A stretch of DNA of 64,000 nt from Alentia gelatinosa (lineage: Eukaryota; Annelida; Polychaeta; Phyllodocida; Polynoidae), in assembly GCA_950022655.1 (NCBI GenBank), contig OX465583.1, positions 70,195,152 through 70,259,151 of the forward strand. Reading direction: 5' to 3'. Position numbers and translations under genes: made by a program. The notes below the pieces were generated by a model that searched no databases, was not told the origin of the DNA, and saw nothing but the letters and a program-made list of their open reading frames with translations. The stretch's first letter is position 1. Each line of letters begins with the position of its first letter. Shown here piece after piece: positions 42,015-53,702 of the stretch.

Positions 42015-42985
42015 ATATTTCCCCACAATCATTCATTTATGAATTCAAGATTATCCTTCGGCGGGCTGTTGTGTGCCGCATCCTAGTACTTCAACATTCA
42101 TTGTGACTTTCCAACTCCCCTGGGTTTTTCTTGTCTGTTTTCCTTAAAAAATAGTGAGTGAAAAAAATCCAAATCATTTCTGACCTGTATCCTGATCAAG
42201 TATGGCCAGTTTCTGAATTATTGAGAGATACTGTCTACAAAATAAAAAGAGAAAAAAACAGTCAGTGAAACAATTGAGATAGAAATAGATAACAAAGTTG
42301 TAGTTTTAAATGCCATAGATAATAAAATAATTCCCATATTGTTCATACTTTGGCATCATACCCGTTATCAAAGACTTGTCATTAGAACTTTCCTGATTGG
42401 ACAAACTTGCAAATTCATCGTACCACATATCATGGATGATAGATTCAGTTTAAACTCTATCCTTATTAGGATCCTCCCCATTACGTTATCTTCACAGATA
42501 TAAGCAATCTAGATGCTGATGACAATACCCTATTATGTAAATCCAGGGGCCTGTTTAATAATCTACCAGGAGGGGAATATGGCGGGAACTACGCCCGAAT
42601 GCTCCAACCTTGGTTACTTCAGAGGGCGGTTTAATCCTTGAGAGGAAATTAATTAGTGGGTGAGCACAGGGCACTGATTCAGAAATGATTAAACTGTAAT
42701 GGCGTTTCCTTCCCGCCATTGCTTGGGGGCACATGCCAATGCGGAGGGTATAACCTAATTACAAGCTTTACCACCGGAGAGGGCCTTCCTCAAAGACGCT
42801 TGAGCATATGACCAATATTCCTTTGGAAAGACCATATAAAACACCAGTTATTGTCCCCTATCTCCTCGTGTTTCTTTATCACATTTATTCAACTTTATTT
42901 CATCTCTTGTCTCTTTTCAAATAAACAGTAATTGTGTATGAAGAAACTTCAATTACAAGGCATATAGAAGGACATAATTAATACT
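42015..42985. other. No feature seen
   Basis: AT-rich, no coding frame or structured repeat recognised. Confidence 0.3.
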
Positions 42986-43453
42986 AAAGAAGAAACCAAC
43001 AAGGTTCGGTCAAAGTCATCGTTCTCTACGAGTTTGATGCGGAGTGATATGAATGAGGCAACAGCCGAGTGAATATCACGTAGCATTCAAACGAGTTGGA
43101 GAATGACTTCTTTGACCAAAACGAGTCGCTTTCTGTATTCATCTCACCCCTGTACACACTAAAAGATTGGACAACACACAGGCTATAGACCATGGAGAAT
43201 GGACTGCAATACTCGTAGGGGCATGGAGAACAAGTTTCCAATGTTTTGTTGCTTTTTTTTTTACAACTTTCTTTATTCAGTGATTCGGTTTAACATCCTT
43301 CGTTCTTAGTACTGTTGGTACATAAAGAGGGTACGCTGTTCAGCGAATAAATACGCTGGTTTCCATCAGCTCCCTTGTTAGCTCATGTACAATAATTACT
43401 TGTGGTCACCTTGTAGTTGCCTATGGACGTTTACTCCAGGCATGAGATAAAGA
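42986..43453 (-). mobile_element. ATIR-hairpin element, TTATCTCACCCC family, with internal insertion
   Basis: The hairpin (42990-43125) and inner CATCTCACCCC (about 43140) are typical. The 5' segment is interrupted at about 43246-43425 by unrelated sequence before the terminal CTATGGACGTTTACTCCAGG ... GAGATAAA. Confidence 0.55.
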
Positions 43454-43559
43454 TTGAGACATTTACAGGTGGGGTTCTGTTACAGATATACAGATAAGAC
43501 TGGACATCAGAGAAGAAGATAAGAGTAAAACTATAAACCATTCAATGCAGGAACCTACA

Positions 43560-43765
43560 GTGAATATCATAGAGGACACCTATGAAAGTTAAGGGTAAGA
43601 GCTTGTATCCCAAGTTTGAATCGCGTAGTAATACACAAGGAAAAGCAGCATGGATTACATAGCGATTCAAATGAGATGGGATCGAGCTCTGATTTCAAAC
43701 TTGAATGGGTTTCTGAATTCATCTCATCCTTCACATTGACTAACGGGCTATCATTTTTGACATAA
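43560..43765 (-). mobile_element. ATIR hairpin, relative of the 40030 copy
   Basis: GAAAGTTAAGGGTAAGAGCT, CAAGTTTGAATCGCGTAG and CATAGCGATTCAAATGAG form the stem, followed by TCATCTCATCCTTCACATTG as at 40150. Confidence 0.45.
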
Positions 43766-44197
43766 TCCCCAATTTAACATTTTTTCCATTTTATCAACCA
43801 TGCAAGGAATTTTGAATATAAATGGATATATATTGGCATGCTACCTTGTTAAGCTTACACTGGACTACTGGATTATTACACTGGATTATTAACACATTGA
43901 TTCACAAGGAAGCAAGGCATTCTTGGAGATCTTCCCAGAATCAGGTAGGCGGAAACTCTTTTTCTTATCATTTAACATGGAATCTATATTTTTTTTTTTC
44001 AACATTTCTTTATTGGCATTAATTGTACAATTTTTCCATCATCTCATAAATAAGTATAGTTTCACTTGGCCAATAAAGGGGCCTTTGACATCAGCCGCTA
44101 TTTTTACGGCTGGTTTTAACTGCCTTAAATACATAGCCCTTTGTTTTATCTCACCCATGGTATTTTTGCCCATTGGCTTAACTTAGTCCCGATGCCC
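43766..44197. other. No feature seen
   Basis: Around 44150-44180 TTTATCTCACCCATGG and CATTGGCTTAACTTAG are a decayed 5' end of the TTATCTCACCCC family. Confidence 0.35.
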
Positions 44198-44375
44198 CTT
44201 CTGAGGGTGGTTGTGGCCCATTAGATTGTAGGTTAACTTTCGACTGAAGAAGCGTCCCAAGATGCTAGAAAATATCATGTAAGGAGGTCAGGGTCAAGGT
44301 CGGGGTTTGCTGCGAATGCAGTCATTGGCTACTGGGTCTACTCTTTTCCTTATATGGACTTAGTGAAATGGGACA
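44198..44375 (+). repeat. AAGGAGGTCAGG family repeat
   Basis: CTGAGGGTGGTTGTGGCCC, CCCAAGATGCTAGAAAATA, AAGGAGGTCAGGG and TGCAGTCATTGGCTACT match 45852-46043. Inverted pieces occur at 53703 and 54226. Confidence 0.6.
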
Positions 44376-44399
44376 ACTCCATGGTGTTCTAGTATTGCA

Positions 44400-44612
44400 G
44401 TCCATTTTCCACGCTCTATATCCTGTGTTTTTTTTCTTCATTATTTTAGTGTGTACAGGGGTGAGAAACTCGTTTTGGCCAAAGTCGTTGTTCTGCAACA
44501 TTTTGAATGCTATGTGATACTCACCTGGCTGCCACCTCATTCATTGCACTCTGTATCAAACTCATGGAGAACGACAACTTTGACCAAAAGTTATTGGTTT
44601 CTACTTTAATAC
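44400..44612 (+). mobile_element. ATIR-hairpin element, TTATCTCACCCC family, partial
   Basis: ACAGGGGTGAGAAACTCGTT, then the hairpin with GTTTTGGCCAAAG and CTTTGACCAAAAG, ending TTGGTTTCTACTTTAA. Confidence 0.5.
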
Positions 44613-45400
44613 TTTTGACGCCATAGCTTGAGAGACTTAATAACCTGAAAGTTGAGTGACCATTGTCAGGGGCACTCTGGGGTGCAGAAGATTTGCACAT
44701 AATGTTTTTTAAACGCTGTATTTCGTGATCCTTTTCCAGTTCTTCCAGATTTTTAGGCGGTAGCTTTTCATTTCATCTTAAACCATCTCAGATTTAAGAA
44801 CAATTACTGAAAAGCATTTTGGCATGACCATTTCCTTATTTTTCTACTTGTTGAATGATGTCTCTCCTTTTTCAAGCAGACCCAGTCGCGATTCACACAC
44901 TCATACCTTGGGGTAAATTTGTTGTCTCCATGGCGATTGTTTGGCCAGCTCATGACAAGAATATTGTTTGCAATAAGTTCACTGCTGTTATCTAAATCTT
45001 AATGTTTTAATGTGTGCGAATTGCTGAATTGTAATTTCATATTAACGCATAAAAGATGAAAGCAATCATTAATTCTGCGGTCGACTTTCTATTTTCATAG
45101 CGCTATTTGCATCAACAACTCATGTTGCTTTGGCTACTCATAATTGGGTCAGTATTCTGACATCATGTTGTTCCTCACTTGGCAACAGACTCCCTTAACC
45201 GATAGCACTCTGTACGATGGGATTGGTAAATTTGGAATCACACCATCAAACTTAACACGCTGATCGTTGTGAACTGTTTGGATCAATATTGATATCAACC
45301 GCCATGTCAAATGGATATTGTGCCAACATTGTTTGATTTGATACATCGCAACAAATAGATCACCAGGGTAATTCAAGATCTAGCCATGTCACCCGGCATT
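44613..45400. other. No feature seen
   Basis: No coding signal or known repeat. Confidence 0.3.
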
Positions 45401-45715
45401 TACACTAGACGATTATAGGCAACAATTCTTGAACCTGATGACTTTCAGCCATAAACGTCTAGAAATCGTCTAATGTAAACGCCAAGAGCATGGCGACTGC
45501 AGATCGCCTGATTACGTCTGATTACACAATAAAGCACCACCTCATGACTATTAGACACACTCTAACCCTGGCAACTATTTCAAGCCGGTTTGAATTAGTC
45601 GTCTACACAGGTGGGGATTCTGTGAAAACTCATAGTCATCAGTGTGAACGCTTGGGTAATTTCTGACGTCAAGGACTTTTGCGGTGGACATTGCCACTAC
45701 CTGACAACTATTGGC
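45401..45715. repeat. TACACTAG family MITE
   Basis: TTACACTAGACGATTATAGG start and CGTCTAATGTAAACG internal end; shares GGCGACTGCAGATCGCCTG and GATTCTGTGAAAACTC with 6280 and 46188. Confidence 0.5.
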
Positions 45716-45851
45716 TATCAGTAATCTCGAACAACATCCAAGTACAATGTCGCCGACAAACGTACCGAAGGGCAACCAATATTGCTAGGTGTGAGTTGGC
45801 TGTAGTGGCAGGCGGTGCAAGCCGGCCATACCTAGAAGCCAATATCCTGGC

Positions 45852-46043
45852 TCTCCTTCTGAGAGGGTGGTTGTGGCCCCTAAGATTCAAGGTCAACTCT
45901 CGACTGTGTGGCCCTCCCAAGGTGCTAGAAAATATCATGTAAGGAGGTCAGGGTGAAGGCCGGGGTTTGCTGCGAATGCAGTCATTGGCTACTCGGTCTA
46001 CTCTATTCCTTATATGGACTTAAGGGAATGGGACAACTCCATG
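45852..46043 (+). repeat. AAGGAGGTCAGG family repeat
   Basis: Close match to 44198-44375, including GGTTTGCTGCGAATGCAG and ATTCCTTATATGGACTTA. Confidence 0.6.
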
Positions 46044-46187
46044 CTGCTGACCCCCACTGTATGACACTCTGGAGCACTCCGTCCACGTCAATGAGTAATG
46101 ACCCCCCACTCTCTTATCACCTCTTAGATATGAGGGGCAGATAATGCCCCAGTCACAATGGCGTAAATCTTGGTGTCTCTTTCACCT

Positions 46188-46637
46188 GGAGTATACACTA
46201 GGCAATTCTGACATTTTGCACCGCCTGACGACTTTCAGCAGTAAAATGATAGAAATCGTTACGTGTAATCGCCAAGCTCGTGGTGACTGCAGATGATCTG
46301 GTTTCATCAGATTATACAATTAGGCACCACCTGACGATTATTGGACATGATCGGATGCCTGCAACTATTTCAAGCGGGCTTGAATTAGTTGTCTACACTG
46401 GCACCGATTCTGTGAAAACCTATAGGCATCAGTGTAAACACTTGGGTACATTCTCAGGTTGACTACTTCTGCTATGGACATTGTATCATCGAGTACCACC
46501 TGACAACTATTGGCCTGATGATCTACAGTCGCCATGGTTTTAATTGTTTAGTGTAAATGCCTTGTTAGAATACCACTTGACGACTTTTGGCCTGACGATC
46601 TACAGTGGCCACATATCTAATTGTCTAGTGTAAACAG
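46188..46637. repeat. TACACTAG family MITE, long copy
   Basis: ATACACTAGGCAATTCTGAC and TAATTGTCTAGTGTAAAC are inverted ends. The internal copy of the right end (about 46540) indicates a partial duplication. Confidence 0.55.
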
Positions 46638-46734
46638 AGGGTCAGTGTGTCCCTGCTCTTATGCCAGTGTGACTGGGGCATAATTAGTAGAAACTGAACA
46701 AGAGTTAGCCTGGTCAAGGTTTATGCCATGATGG

Positions 46735-46955
46735 ACAGTTTGAGAATTCTTAACGAACTAGGCTTAGAGCCTTGAGAATCCACTGGCACACAGTATTCCC
46801 GCTAGGGGGCATCATTGAGATTATAGGAATCTTTGGTTGCATTGATGTGCTTCTTTAGCACGGGAGGCAGGCCAGTGGATCCTCAAGGCTCTAAGCCTGG
46901 TTCATTAAGAATTCTTCTCCATAGAGCGTAGTAAGAGTACAGAATACTCACCGAA
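46735..46955. repeat. F1 element, foldback form with central spacer
   Basis: GAGAATTCTTAACGAACTAG ... CTGGTTCATTAAGAATTCTT are inverted around GGGGGCATCATTGAGATTAT. A decayed hairpin arm of the ACTGAACAAGAGTTAGCC family lies just upstream (46688-46735). Confidence 0.6.
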
Positions 46956-47749
46956 ATCCATTTATCAATATGTAAATTGCCATGTTTGACCCCTGTCAGA
47001 ATCTTTCTCTGCAGCCAGAACTATTTTTACAGTTGAATAATTCCTGATTGCTGATTGGTCAATTTTTTTATTTTGTACATAAATTTTACTTCATATCATG
47101 GCATGCCACATAAAATGTGCCTACTTGAAATCAATGACGGTTTTTTATTAGGGGTAGGATAAGGGAGAGAACTCGTCCACACTCTGCCTACTCATGCAGG
47201 GCTTGGAGATCTCCTATAAACCAAATGGTCTAATTAATCCCATGGCTGTTTGGCTAATCAGGTCCAGTCACCCTCCCCCAAGAAGCAAGGGCGCGTCAAT
47301 AACCGCTACTCTTGCGCCTTTGACAAATTTGCCAAATCATTCGGCTGGTTGTAATTGCTGTCTCTTGTCTTGTCCCTCTTGTCTGACCCAGATGGGGAAT
47401 GACTGGAGTCAAAAATAAGTGCATGATACAAGACACCGACTTGACCATAGAGAAAGACACAAACAGAGACCATTATCATGTATATATATATGGGCGGGAT
47501 AACTTGAGACATAGGACAGGATGTTATCCAGGTAAAGACTGACGCATGCGCGATTAGCATCGCGGCTAGCGCAGCGGCACCACCGTGTCACTTGACTACC
47601 ATCGTCAACTCAACTCACACGGAATTTTTTTTTCTCTCACCTCCCGTTGGGCGGTTTTGTATATTGTTTACACTGTTTGTATATTCTATACTGTTATATA
47701 AACGTATTACTCCGCCAATACTGGCTCATCTTCTCTCTTCATGCCCACG
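46956..47749. other. Mostly unannotated
   Basis: 47066-47163 is a decayed TTTATCCTACCC family segment ending GGGGTAGGATAAG. No other element is recognised. Confidence 0.3.
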
Positions 47750-47750
47750 T

Positions 47751-47817
<67 letters not shown>

Positions 47818-47865
47818 TACATATATACATATATACATATATACATATATACATATATACGATGT
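47750..47865. repeat. (TA)n microsatellite with ATACAT tail
   Basis: A long uninterrupted TA run (about 47753-47810) passes into repeats of ATATACAT up to about 47862. Confidence 0.95.
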
Positions 47866-48177
47866 ATGATATAAAGCATTACTATACTGGAGCGACCCTA
47901 GAAAGTCTCGAAGATTGGATCGGGCCAGGTAATACGGACAGGAAATGGGCGGGTGTAGTTAGCGGGTGCTTGAGGGAGACAAGTAGCTGTTGGTGGCGAA
48001 GGATTCGTCCACCTTCCCAAGATACTGGGGCACGTGTGAGGGGCTGGGCGCCTGCTGGAGGGTCCTCCAGTACCCGACTCGTAATTGGGAGCTGGTAGGG
48101 CACCTTCCGATCCACCCCCCCCTCCCGTAACGCCACTAACGACATGCAACGAGCCAAACCTCCAAGTCCTTTATCTC

Positions 48178-48465
48178 CCCCTAGGCCCTGTTGCTCCACT
48201 TTTCGTGATATTGCTAGCTATAATCGGATCATAAATTTACGTTAACGATCCGAATAAAAAAGTGTTGCTTCCGTAGTATCGGATCGTGTCCTTATATTCA
48301 CACGGTATCACTGATTTTCCCCCTGGGCCCCGTTGCTCCACTTTTTGTAGTATCGCTAGCTATAATCGGATTGCAAGTTTATTTTGACGATTACTTTAAC
48401 GATCTGACTAAAAAGCGTTGTTCCCGTAATATCAGATTGTATCCTTATATTTTAACGCGGTAATG
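48178..48465. repeat. Two-copy tandem repeat, 142-bp unit
   Basis: GTTGCTCCACTTTT and GCTAGCTATAATCGGAT occur twice, at about 48190 and 48332, with TATCGGATCGT-like inverted words in each copy. Confidence 0.65.
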
Positions 48466-48545
48466 TCCACGATGCGATAGTGATACAACAATTCAGGGGC
48501 TCAGGGTTACTAACCTGGAGGCCATGGCCGACAACCTCTACAGTA

Positions 48546-48830
48546 CTATGAGAAAACGTGGTTACTGAGCCCGTATGGGTGGCCGTTCGAGGTCATTTGA
48601 TGAAAAAATACGGCCCGATGCCGCAGGCAGGAGGGCCGTATTTTTTCATCAAATGACTGAGAACGGACACCGTACGAGCGCAGTCACTACTTTTTCTTAT
48701 TACTATATACCTCCTACTCGTTTAAAACACCGTTTTATTAACTGTACAAAGTCTGTGCCATGCACCCCTAGCAGCAGGTAGTATTTCATAAACATTCGCT
48801 AACAGGTATATAGTAATATACAATCTATCA
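48546..48830 (-). mobile_element. ATIR-hairpin element, TACTATATACC family
   Basis: The hairpin (48547-48690) has arms ACGTGGTTACTGAGCCCGTA and TACGAGCGCAGTCACTAC, inner TTTGATGAAAAAATACGGCC and its inverse. It is followed by TATTACTATATACC (about 48697) and AGGTATATAGTAATA (to about 48820). It is closest to the 8524 copy. Confidence 0.6.
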
Positions 48831-49924
48831 GCCACAATCAATGATGAATACGATATGTTATTATGTTGAGTTGATCAAATTTGTTCTCAATTCTTCTTCT
48901 GCAAAAAAAGGAAAAAAGATTCTCCTAGCACAGGACAATTCAATGGCCTAGTTTCTCGTGCTTATTCATTAACGCATATTTCGATGAGAAACGACATATT
49001 TGCCCTCAAAAATGTATGTTAAGGTAAAGGTCAAGGTCACATATGCTAAAAGACATAAAAGTTTTAATTATTTATGAGAACTTCAGTTAGAAGTCCCCAT
49101 TAAAGGCATAACAAATATGAGAAAATTGTAGGTATTTTTTTTTTATATTTTGATTATTTTCCAATTTTGGGTAAATAACGTCACTTCATAGGTGGAACCC
49201 CTGGGCTGCGGTGAGTAAGAATTGGGAATAATCTGAATTATTAGAGTCAACAGTACAGGGGTGGCAACCTTGTAATTAGTACAGGACACTTATAGATGAA
49301 AGGTTTAGCTCCAGAATAACCTAAATGATGTTCAGGCAGTTTGGGCTTTAAATAGTTAACTAGTATTAAAAAAAAGGGGAGCAATGGAAATGACCACAAG
49401 GTAACAATGAATGTATACATGGAGAATTGTCTGTCAAAGCTGAAAGTTGTAAGCTGTATGGTAATGTAGAGAGATCAATAAAAGATTTGCTCAAGAAAAA
49501 AAAGTGGTTTAGAAATCACCATGATTCCCTCAGACCATTCGTACTCATTCGCGACAAAATCACCTATCATCTCCCAGACCAGGTGAACCACTTCAGATCA
49601 GGTGACACCCCCCCCCTGGAGACTAGTGATATGTAAGACACTTACCCCAGACCTCAGGAGAGTACCTGTGATGGGGGGAGGCCAGTGATCTCTTATCCAG
49701 CTACTCAGTTGATACAGAGCCTCCACGAGGTGTTAGGGATCATTAGTAACATAGCCCAAAGCTCCACATTAGGAATATATACCGCGTATATAAGTTACAC
49801 AGCATAGCCCACGGTGTGATGTATCATATTTAGCGCGTTACAGTCTAGCCTTAATGAAGTGAGTATACCCTCAACCAACTCTCTGATATATGTAAACCGA
49901 TATGCAGACATGAGATATTTGTAG
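48831..49924. other. No gene identified
   Basis: A 69-codon frame at 49427-49636 (SVKAESCKLYGNVERSIKDLL) has lysine-rich composition but no recognised domain. Nothing else is seen. Confidence 0.2.
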
Positions 49925-50036
49925 CTGGAGTTGTTTTTCCCGCCATTTACAGCAGACGACTAAATCCGTGGCGAGTCACAGAATCGTCGCCCGTGTAGAC
50001 GACTGATTCAAGCCGACTTGAAACAGTTGCAGGCGT
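49925..50036 (-). repeat. Fragment of the TACACTAG family
   Basis: TCACAGAATCGTCGCC and GTGTAGACGACTGATTCAAG are the reverse of 46380-46410. Confidence 0.4.
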
Positions 50037-50460
50037 ACAGGGGGGCGTCCACCAACCACGACAAGGCTACGACAATGGCTTCCCGACAAGGTCCACGGTT
50101 GGCCTATGATTGGAAGCCTTGTCGTGGTTGGTGGACCCCAGTTCCCGACAAGAGTCTATGACAAGGCCACGAGGAGGCCACGATTGGAAGCTTGTCGGGA
50201 GCCTTCCGACAAGGCTACCACAACATCGAGCATGTTCGATATTTACCACGACTGAACCCTTGTCGTGGAGTGTCATGGCGTGTCGGGAGCGTGTCACAAA
50301 GGTCTACGATAGTAAATTCTGGTGGACGTGCACTTCCCGACACCCTCCGACAACGCTGTCGTAACCCCGTCTATCTTATGACAAGGCTGCGACAAGCGCC
50401 GATTCGAACTCTCTTGTCGGCTCTTGTCGTAGCCTTGTCGTGGTTGGTGGACGCCCGCCT
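50037..50460. mobile_element. GCGTCCACCAACCACGAC inverted-repeat MITE (copy 1)
   Basis: GGGGGCGTCCACCAACCACG and CGTGGTTGGTGGACGCCCGC are inverted ends. An internal TGGTTGGTGGACCCCAGTTC (about 50125) suggests a nested or rearranged copy. Confidence 0.6.
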
Positions 50461-50463
50461 TTA

Positions 50464-50918
50464 GAGGGTGCGTCCACCAACCACAACAAGGCTACGACAC
50501 GTGCCGACATGAAAGTTCCAATCGCAGCCTTGTTGCAGCCTCGTTGTGAGAAGAGCATTGTCGGGACAGCGGTGTCGGGGCGTGTCGGAGACGTTGCCGG
50601 TTTCCGTAAAAAAGGCGGCCATGGTTCCGACACACTACGACAGTGATATCGAGGAAACCACAACACTCCATGACAAAGGTCCAGTCGTAGCAAAAATCGA
50701 ACATGTTCGATATTGTCGTGGCCTTGTCGGAGGGCCTCCGACAACCTCCCGACAAGCTTTGTGTCGCAGCCTGTCGGGGCCTTGTCGTAGCCTCTTGTCG
50801 GGAACTAGGGTCCACCAACCACGACAAGGCTACGACACGCCTTCCAATCGTAGAGCTGTCGTGGACCTTGTCGGAAAACCGTTGTCGCAGCCCTGTCGTG
50901 GTTGGTGGACGCACCCTC
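50464..50918. mobile_element. GCGTCCACCAACCACGAC MITE (copy 2), TTA duplication
   Basis: GAGGGTGCGTCCACCAACCA and TGGTTGGTGGACGCACCCTC are inverted ends. TTA flanks at 50461-50463 and 50919-50921. The body is dense in CGACAAGG / CCTTGTCG words in both orientations, so most of the 455 bp can fold. TTA duplication fits a Harbinger-like origin. Confidence 0.7.
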
Positions 50919-50921
50919 TTA

Positions 50922-51567
50922 GAGCGTGTCCAATAGTCGTGAAGTGGTGCGGAATTGTGCAATGTGATATAATCAGACATGTAATAAAATCTATGATACG
51001 TCGGCTAAAGCGTTTCATACCATACCTTTCAAGAGAATAATATTCTCCCCATGATTATGAATCAACTGAAGATCTATGGCCATGATACAGTCAATGTTTC
51101 TTAATGCCTCGGCAAATTCATTTTTATCTGTTTTATTCATGCAGTTTTCAAGTAATATATCGAGAATCGAGGGAATAAAGAAAATATATCTGTGGTGATA
51201 TGGACCGAGGCAATGTACATCATAACGAATAGGTTAAACTTTGGATTGCTGAGGGCATTTGACATTTTGCTTGTTATTGTGTGTTGTACGGCATCTATAA
51301 ATACAATCCCCACCAACGCTATCGGTTACACATTGTTCTTTGATTGTCTTTGTCCAATGTTGATATCTTTACAAACTATGATGATTCTTATTTTCTCTCC
51401 ATTCATGTTTTCTCATCTGAAATGAAACAAACTGTTTTTTAGATGTCTTGCTTTTCGATGTTCATCGTTCTTCCAGTGTAATGTAGACTTTGATAACAAG
51501 CAACAGTAAATGGATGCTATACACAATGAGTTACAGTGCTGAGGATCATTATGCTTTCTTCCTGTTC
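50922..51567. other. No feature seen
   Basis: AT-rich. The hydrophobic 77-codon frame at 51192-51425 has no recognised domain. Confidence 0.3.
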
Positions 51568-51772
51568 AGAGTATTATTATATACCCATGCAGTCTATTTG
51601 ATAATTACGTACTGCTGCTCCCTGTGCAGTATAAATTGTATACTGAACCCTGTGCAGTACACTGTTATACTGCACAAATTGAACATCAGCAGTGTGTGGG
51701 CTTTCACGCTGACATATCTTCAATGCCAATATATGGTAAGATTTGATTAATTTTGGATATATGATAAATATA
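51568..51772 (+). repeat. TATTATATACCC inverted-repeat segment; inverted copy at 56.95 kb
   Basis: TATTATTATATACCCATGCA to TTTTGGATATATGATAAATA. The reverse complement of most of it lies at about 56957-57165 (shared GTGTGTGGGCTTTCACGCTG and CCCTGTGCAGTA words). Confidence 0.6.
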
Positions 51773-51990
51773 GAACGACCTCACCATTGGGTATATGATA
51801 AATATATGATGACCCAACATGCTTGTACAGCTACGAAGCCTCGTTCAGTAAAAATCAACAATTCCACGTCTCGTTCTATAGCATGTGCAGCATGGTCAGG
51901 CCGTTCTATATAAATATTATTACAAATATATCAATGATAAGTCAATATGAGTCCGTTGCACATATCACACTATCGGTAAACACATAAGTA

Positions 51991-52090
51991 CGGTAGAACC
52001 CCACCTAAGGGGAACCCGTCATAAGTGGTCACCATGCGTTAATGGACACTTTTCCTCGGGATGGTTCGCTCTATTAAAGACAAAGGTGGG
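51991..52090. repeat. Single pogo/Tigger-like end
   Basis: ACGGTAGAACCCCACCTAAG and AGTGGTCACC resemble the start of the MITE at 3951. No matching right end is seen nearby. Confidence 0.45.
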
Positions 52091-52286
52091 TAGGTATCAC
52101 AGTGCCCTCTTCATCTCTTTACCTCACAAGTTTAGCCATAAAAATAAAGTTAGGAAAAAATACTCAACGATCACCCCCGTAAACTGACAATATTATGCCG
52201 CGGCCGTGGCATAGTGAATGTGAGATCACATGGATTTGCTAGGTATATTCAAGCTATTCTGATATTCTTATGCTATCTAATGTCAT

Positions 52287-52455
52287 AGCAAGGGGTGAGA
52301 TGAATCCAGAACTGCATTTGAATCGTAAAATAGATAATATTCCACTCGTTTGGATGTGCAATAATCGTCACTTGGCTTTGCCTCGATGACGATTCGGGCA
52401 CATCCAAACTCTTGGAGTATTGTCTATTTATATGATTCTTTATGTAGTTCTATAT
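52287..52455 (+). mobile_element. ATIR hairpin, TTATCTCACCCC-like
   Basis: AAGGGGTGAGATGAATCCAG followed by a hairpin with CCACTCGTTTGGATGTGC and GCACATCCAAACTCTTGG, inner AATCGTCA and TGACGATT, tip TTGGCTTTGCCTCG. A related hairpin lies in the 8312 duplication. Confidence 0.5.
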
Positions 52456-53051
52456 GAATATCTATACTCATATCTAAATTCTAAACAGGTGCTGCCATCT
52501 GATTTCATTAAAATATTGCAGTTATTTGCAAAAAATCAATAGAAATTAGAAATCATCCCTGTTGTTTACAGTTCAGCTGCCATGCTTTGAATTGCATTCA
52601 GTACCCCTATTATCGTTCAGCTCTAGTTCCTAGTCTGTCCACATGGGGGCAGGGCGCTTTACCAATGGCACTTTCAGTTGTTTAGAACATAATCTCGATG
52701 TAGCCAGGCAGTGAAGGACTCATATCTCTTCGTATCTGTATCCCTCTAGGAAATCAATTATGTTACCAGATATCAGTAAATCTCTGACTGGAGATAGATG
52801 TCACTTCATTTTAATTAGGAATAATATCCCCGGTTACGGTGCTTTATAGATTCTGATGGCTTGCGGCAATGCGTACAGTCCTCATGGAGCTCAGTATAAG
52901 AGGGCAATTCAGCAGTAAGGGCTATTTTGACCGAAGTCCCACCATATTTCCTTGCTTTACAGCAATTGAATTACCTCAATGTGATGTGAGGCATTTGTGT
53001 CCAGACATGAATCAATTCTCAGTCTGCCAATATCTGCACGGAGGGTTGCAG
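52456..53051. other. No feature seen
   Basis: No recognised gene or repeat. Confidence 0.3.
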
Positions 53052-53689
53052 GACGTTAAGGCCCACCACCTTAAAGTCGGGATGTTAGGGCCCACCCTAC
53101 ACCGGGGGTGTGAAAGCCTCAGTCGCGCCTCGGCTGCACCGCGATTTCACGGTCACACCTGTGGTTCCGGTAGGGAGATGTGGCATAAATAGACGTTAGG
53201 GCCCACCTAATTTTGCATAATTGGTTAATGTTTTAACTATATTTAGTAGTAAATATAAGTAAGTAACCCTAACCCTAACCTATCCCTAACCCTATCCCTA
53301 ACCCTATCCCTAACCCTAACCCTATCCCTATCCCTAACCCTATCCCTAATCCTAACCCTAACCCTAACCTATCCCTAACCCTATCCCTAACCCTAACCCT
53401 AACCCTATCCCTATCCCTAACCCTAACCCTAACCCTATCCCTAACCCTAACCCTATCCCTACCCCTAACCCTATCCCTAACCTTAACCCTATCCCTATCC
53501 CTAACCCTATCCCTAACCCTAACCCTAACCCTAACCCTAACCCTATCCCTAACCCTATCCCTAACCCTTACCCTATCCCTAACCCTAACCCTTACGCTAA
53601 CCCTAACACTAAGTTGGCTCTAGGCGGGCCCTAACGCCCCGATGAGTGGGCCCAAACGTCCTGACTTTCGGGTGGTGGGCCCTAACGTC
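53052..53689. mobile_element. Inverted-repeat element enclosing a telomere-like array
   Basis: The first 43 bp (GACGTTAAGGCCCACCACCT...) and last 43 bp (53647-53689) are inverted repeats with about six mismatches. A third copy, GACGTTAGGGCCCACC, lies inside at about 53193. A hairpin (53104-53162: GGTGTGAAAGCC ... TTTCACGGTCACACC) is next to it. The interior is the CCCTAA/CCCTAT array. The layout echoes the ATIR-hairpin elements. Confidence 0.6.
53262..53612. repeat. Degenerate interstitial telomere-like repeat (CCCTAA/CCCTAT)
   Basis: About 350 bp of mixed CCCTAA and CCCTAT hexamers, often alternating, with a few CTTACC and CCTACC variants. CCCTAA is the complement of the TTAGGG telomere unit of many animals. 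The mixture and flanking inverted repeats argue that this is not a chromosome end. Confidence 0.85.
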
Positions 53690-53702
53690 TACATACCGCA
53701 TG

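Noticed and set aside
47592..48098. 168-codon frame with a run of Tyr-Ile
   Set aside because: Produced by the TA microsatellite.
49427..49636. 69-codon lysine-rich frame as a host exon
   Set aside because: No homology recognised and no convincing splice sites.
53262..53612. True chromosome end
   Set aside because: Array is degenerate, lies inside inverted repeats and has ordinary sequence on both sides.
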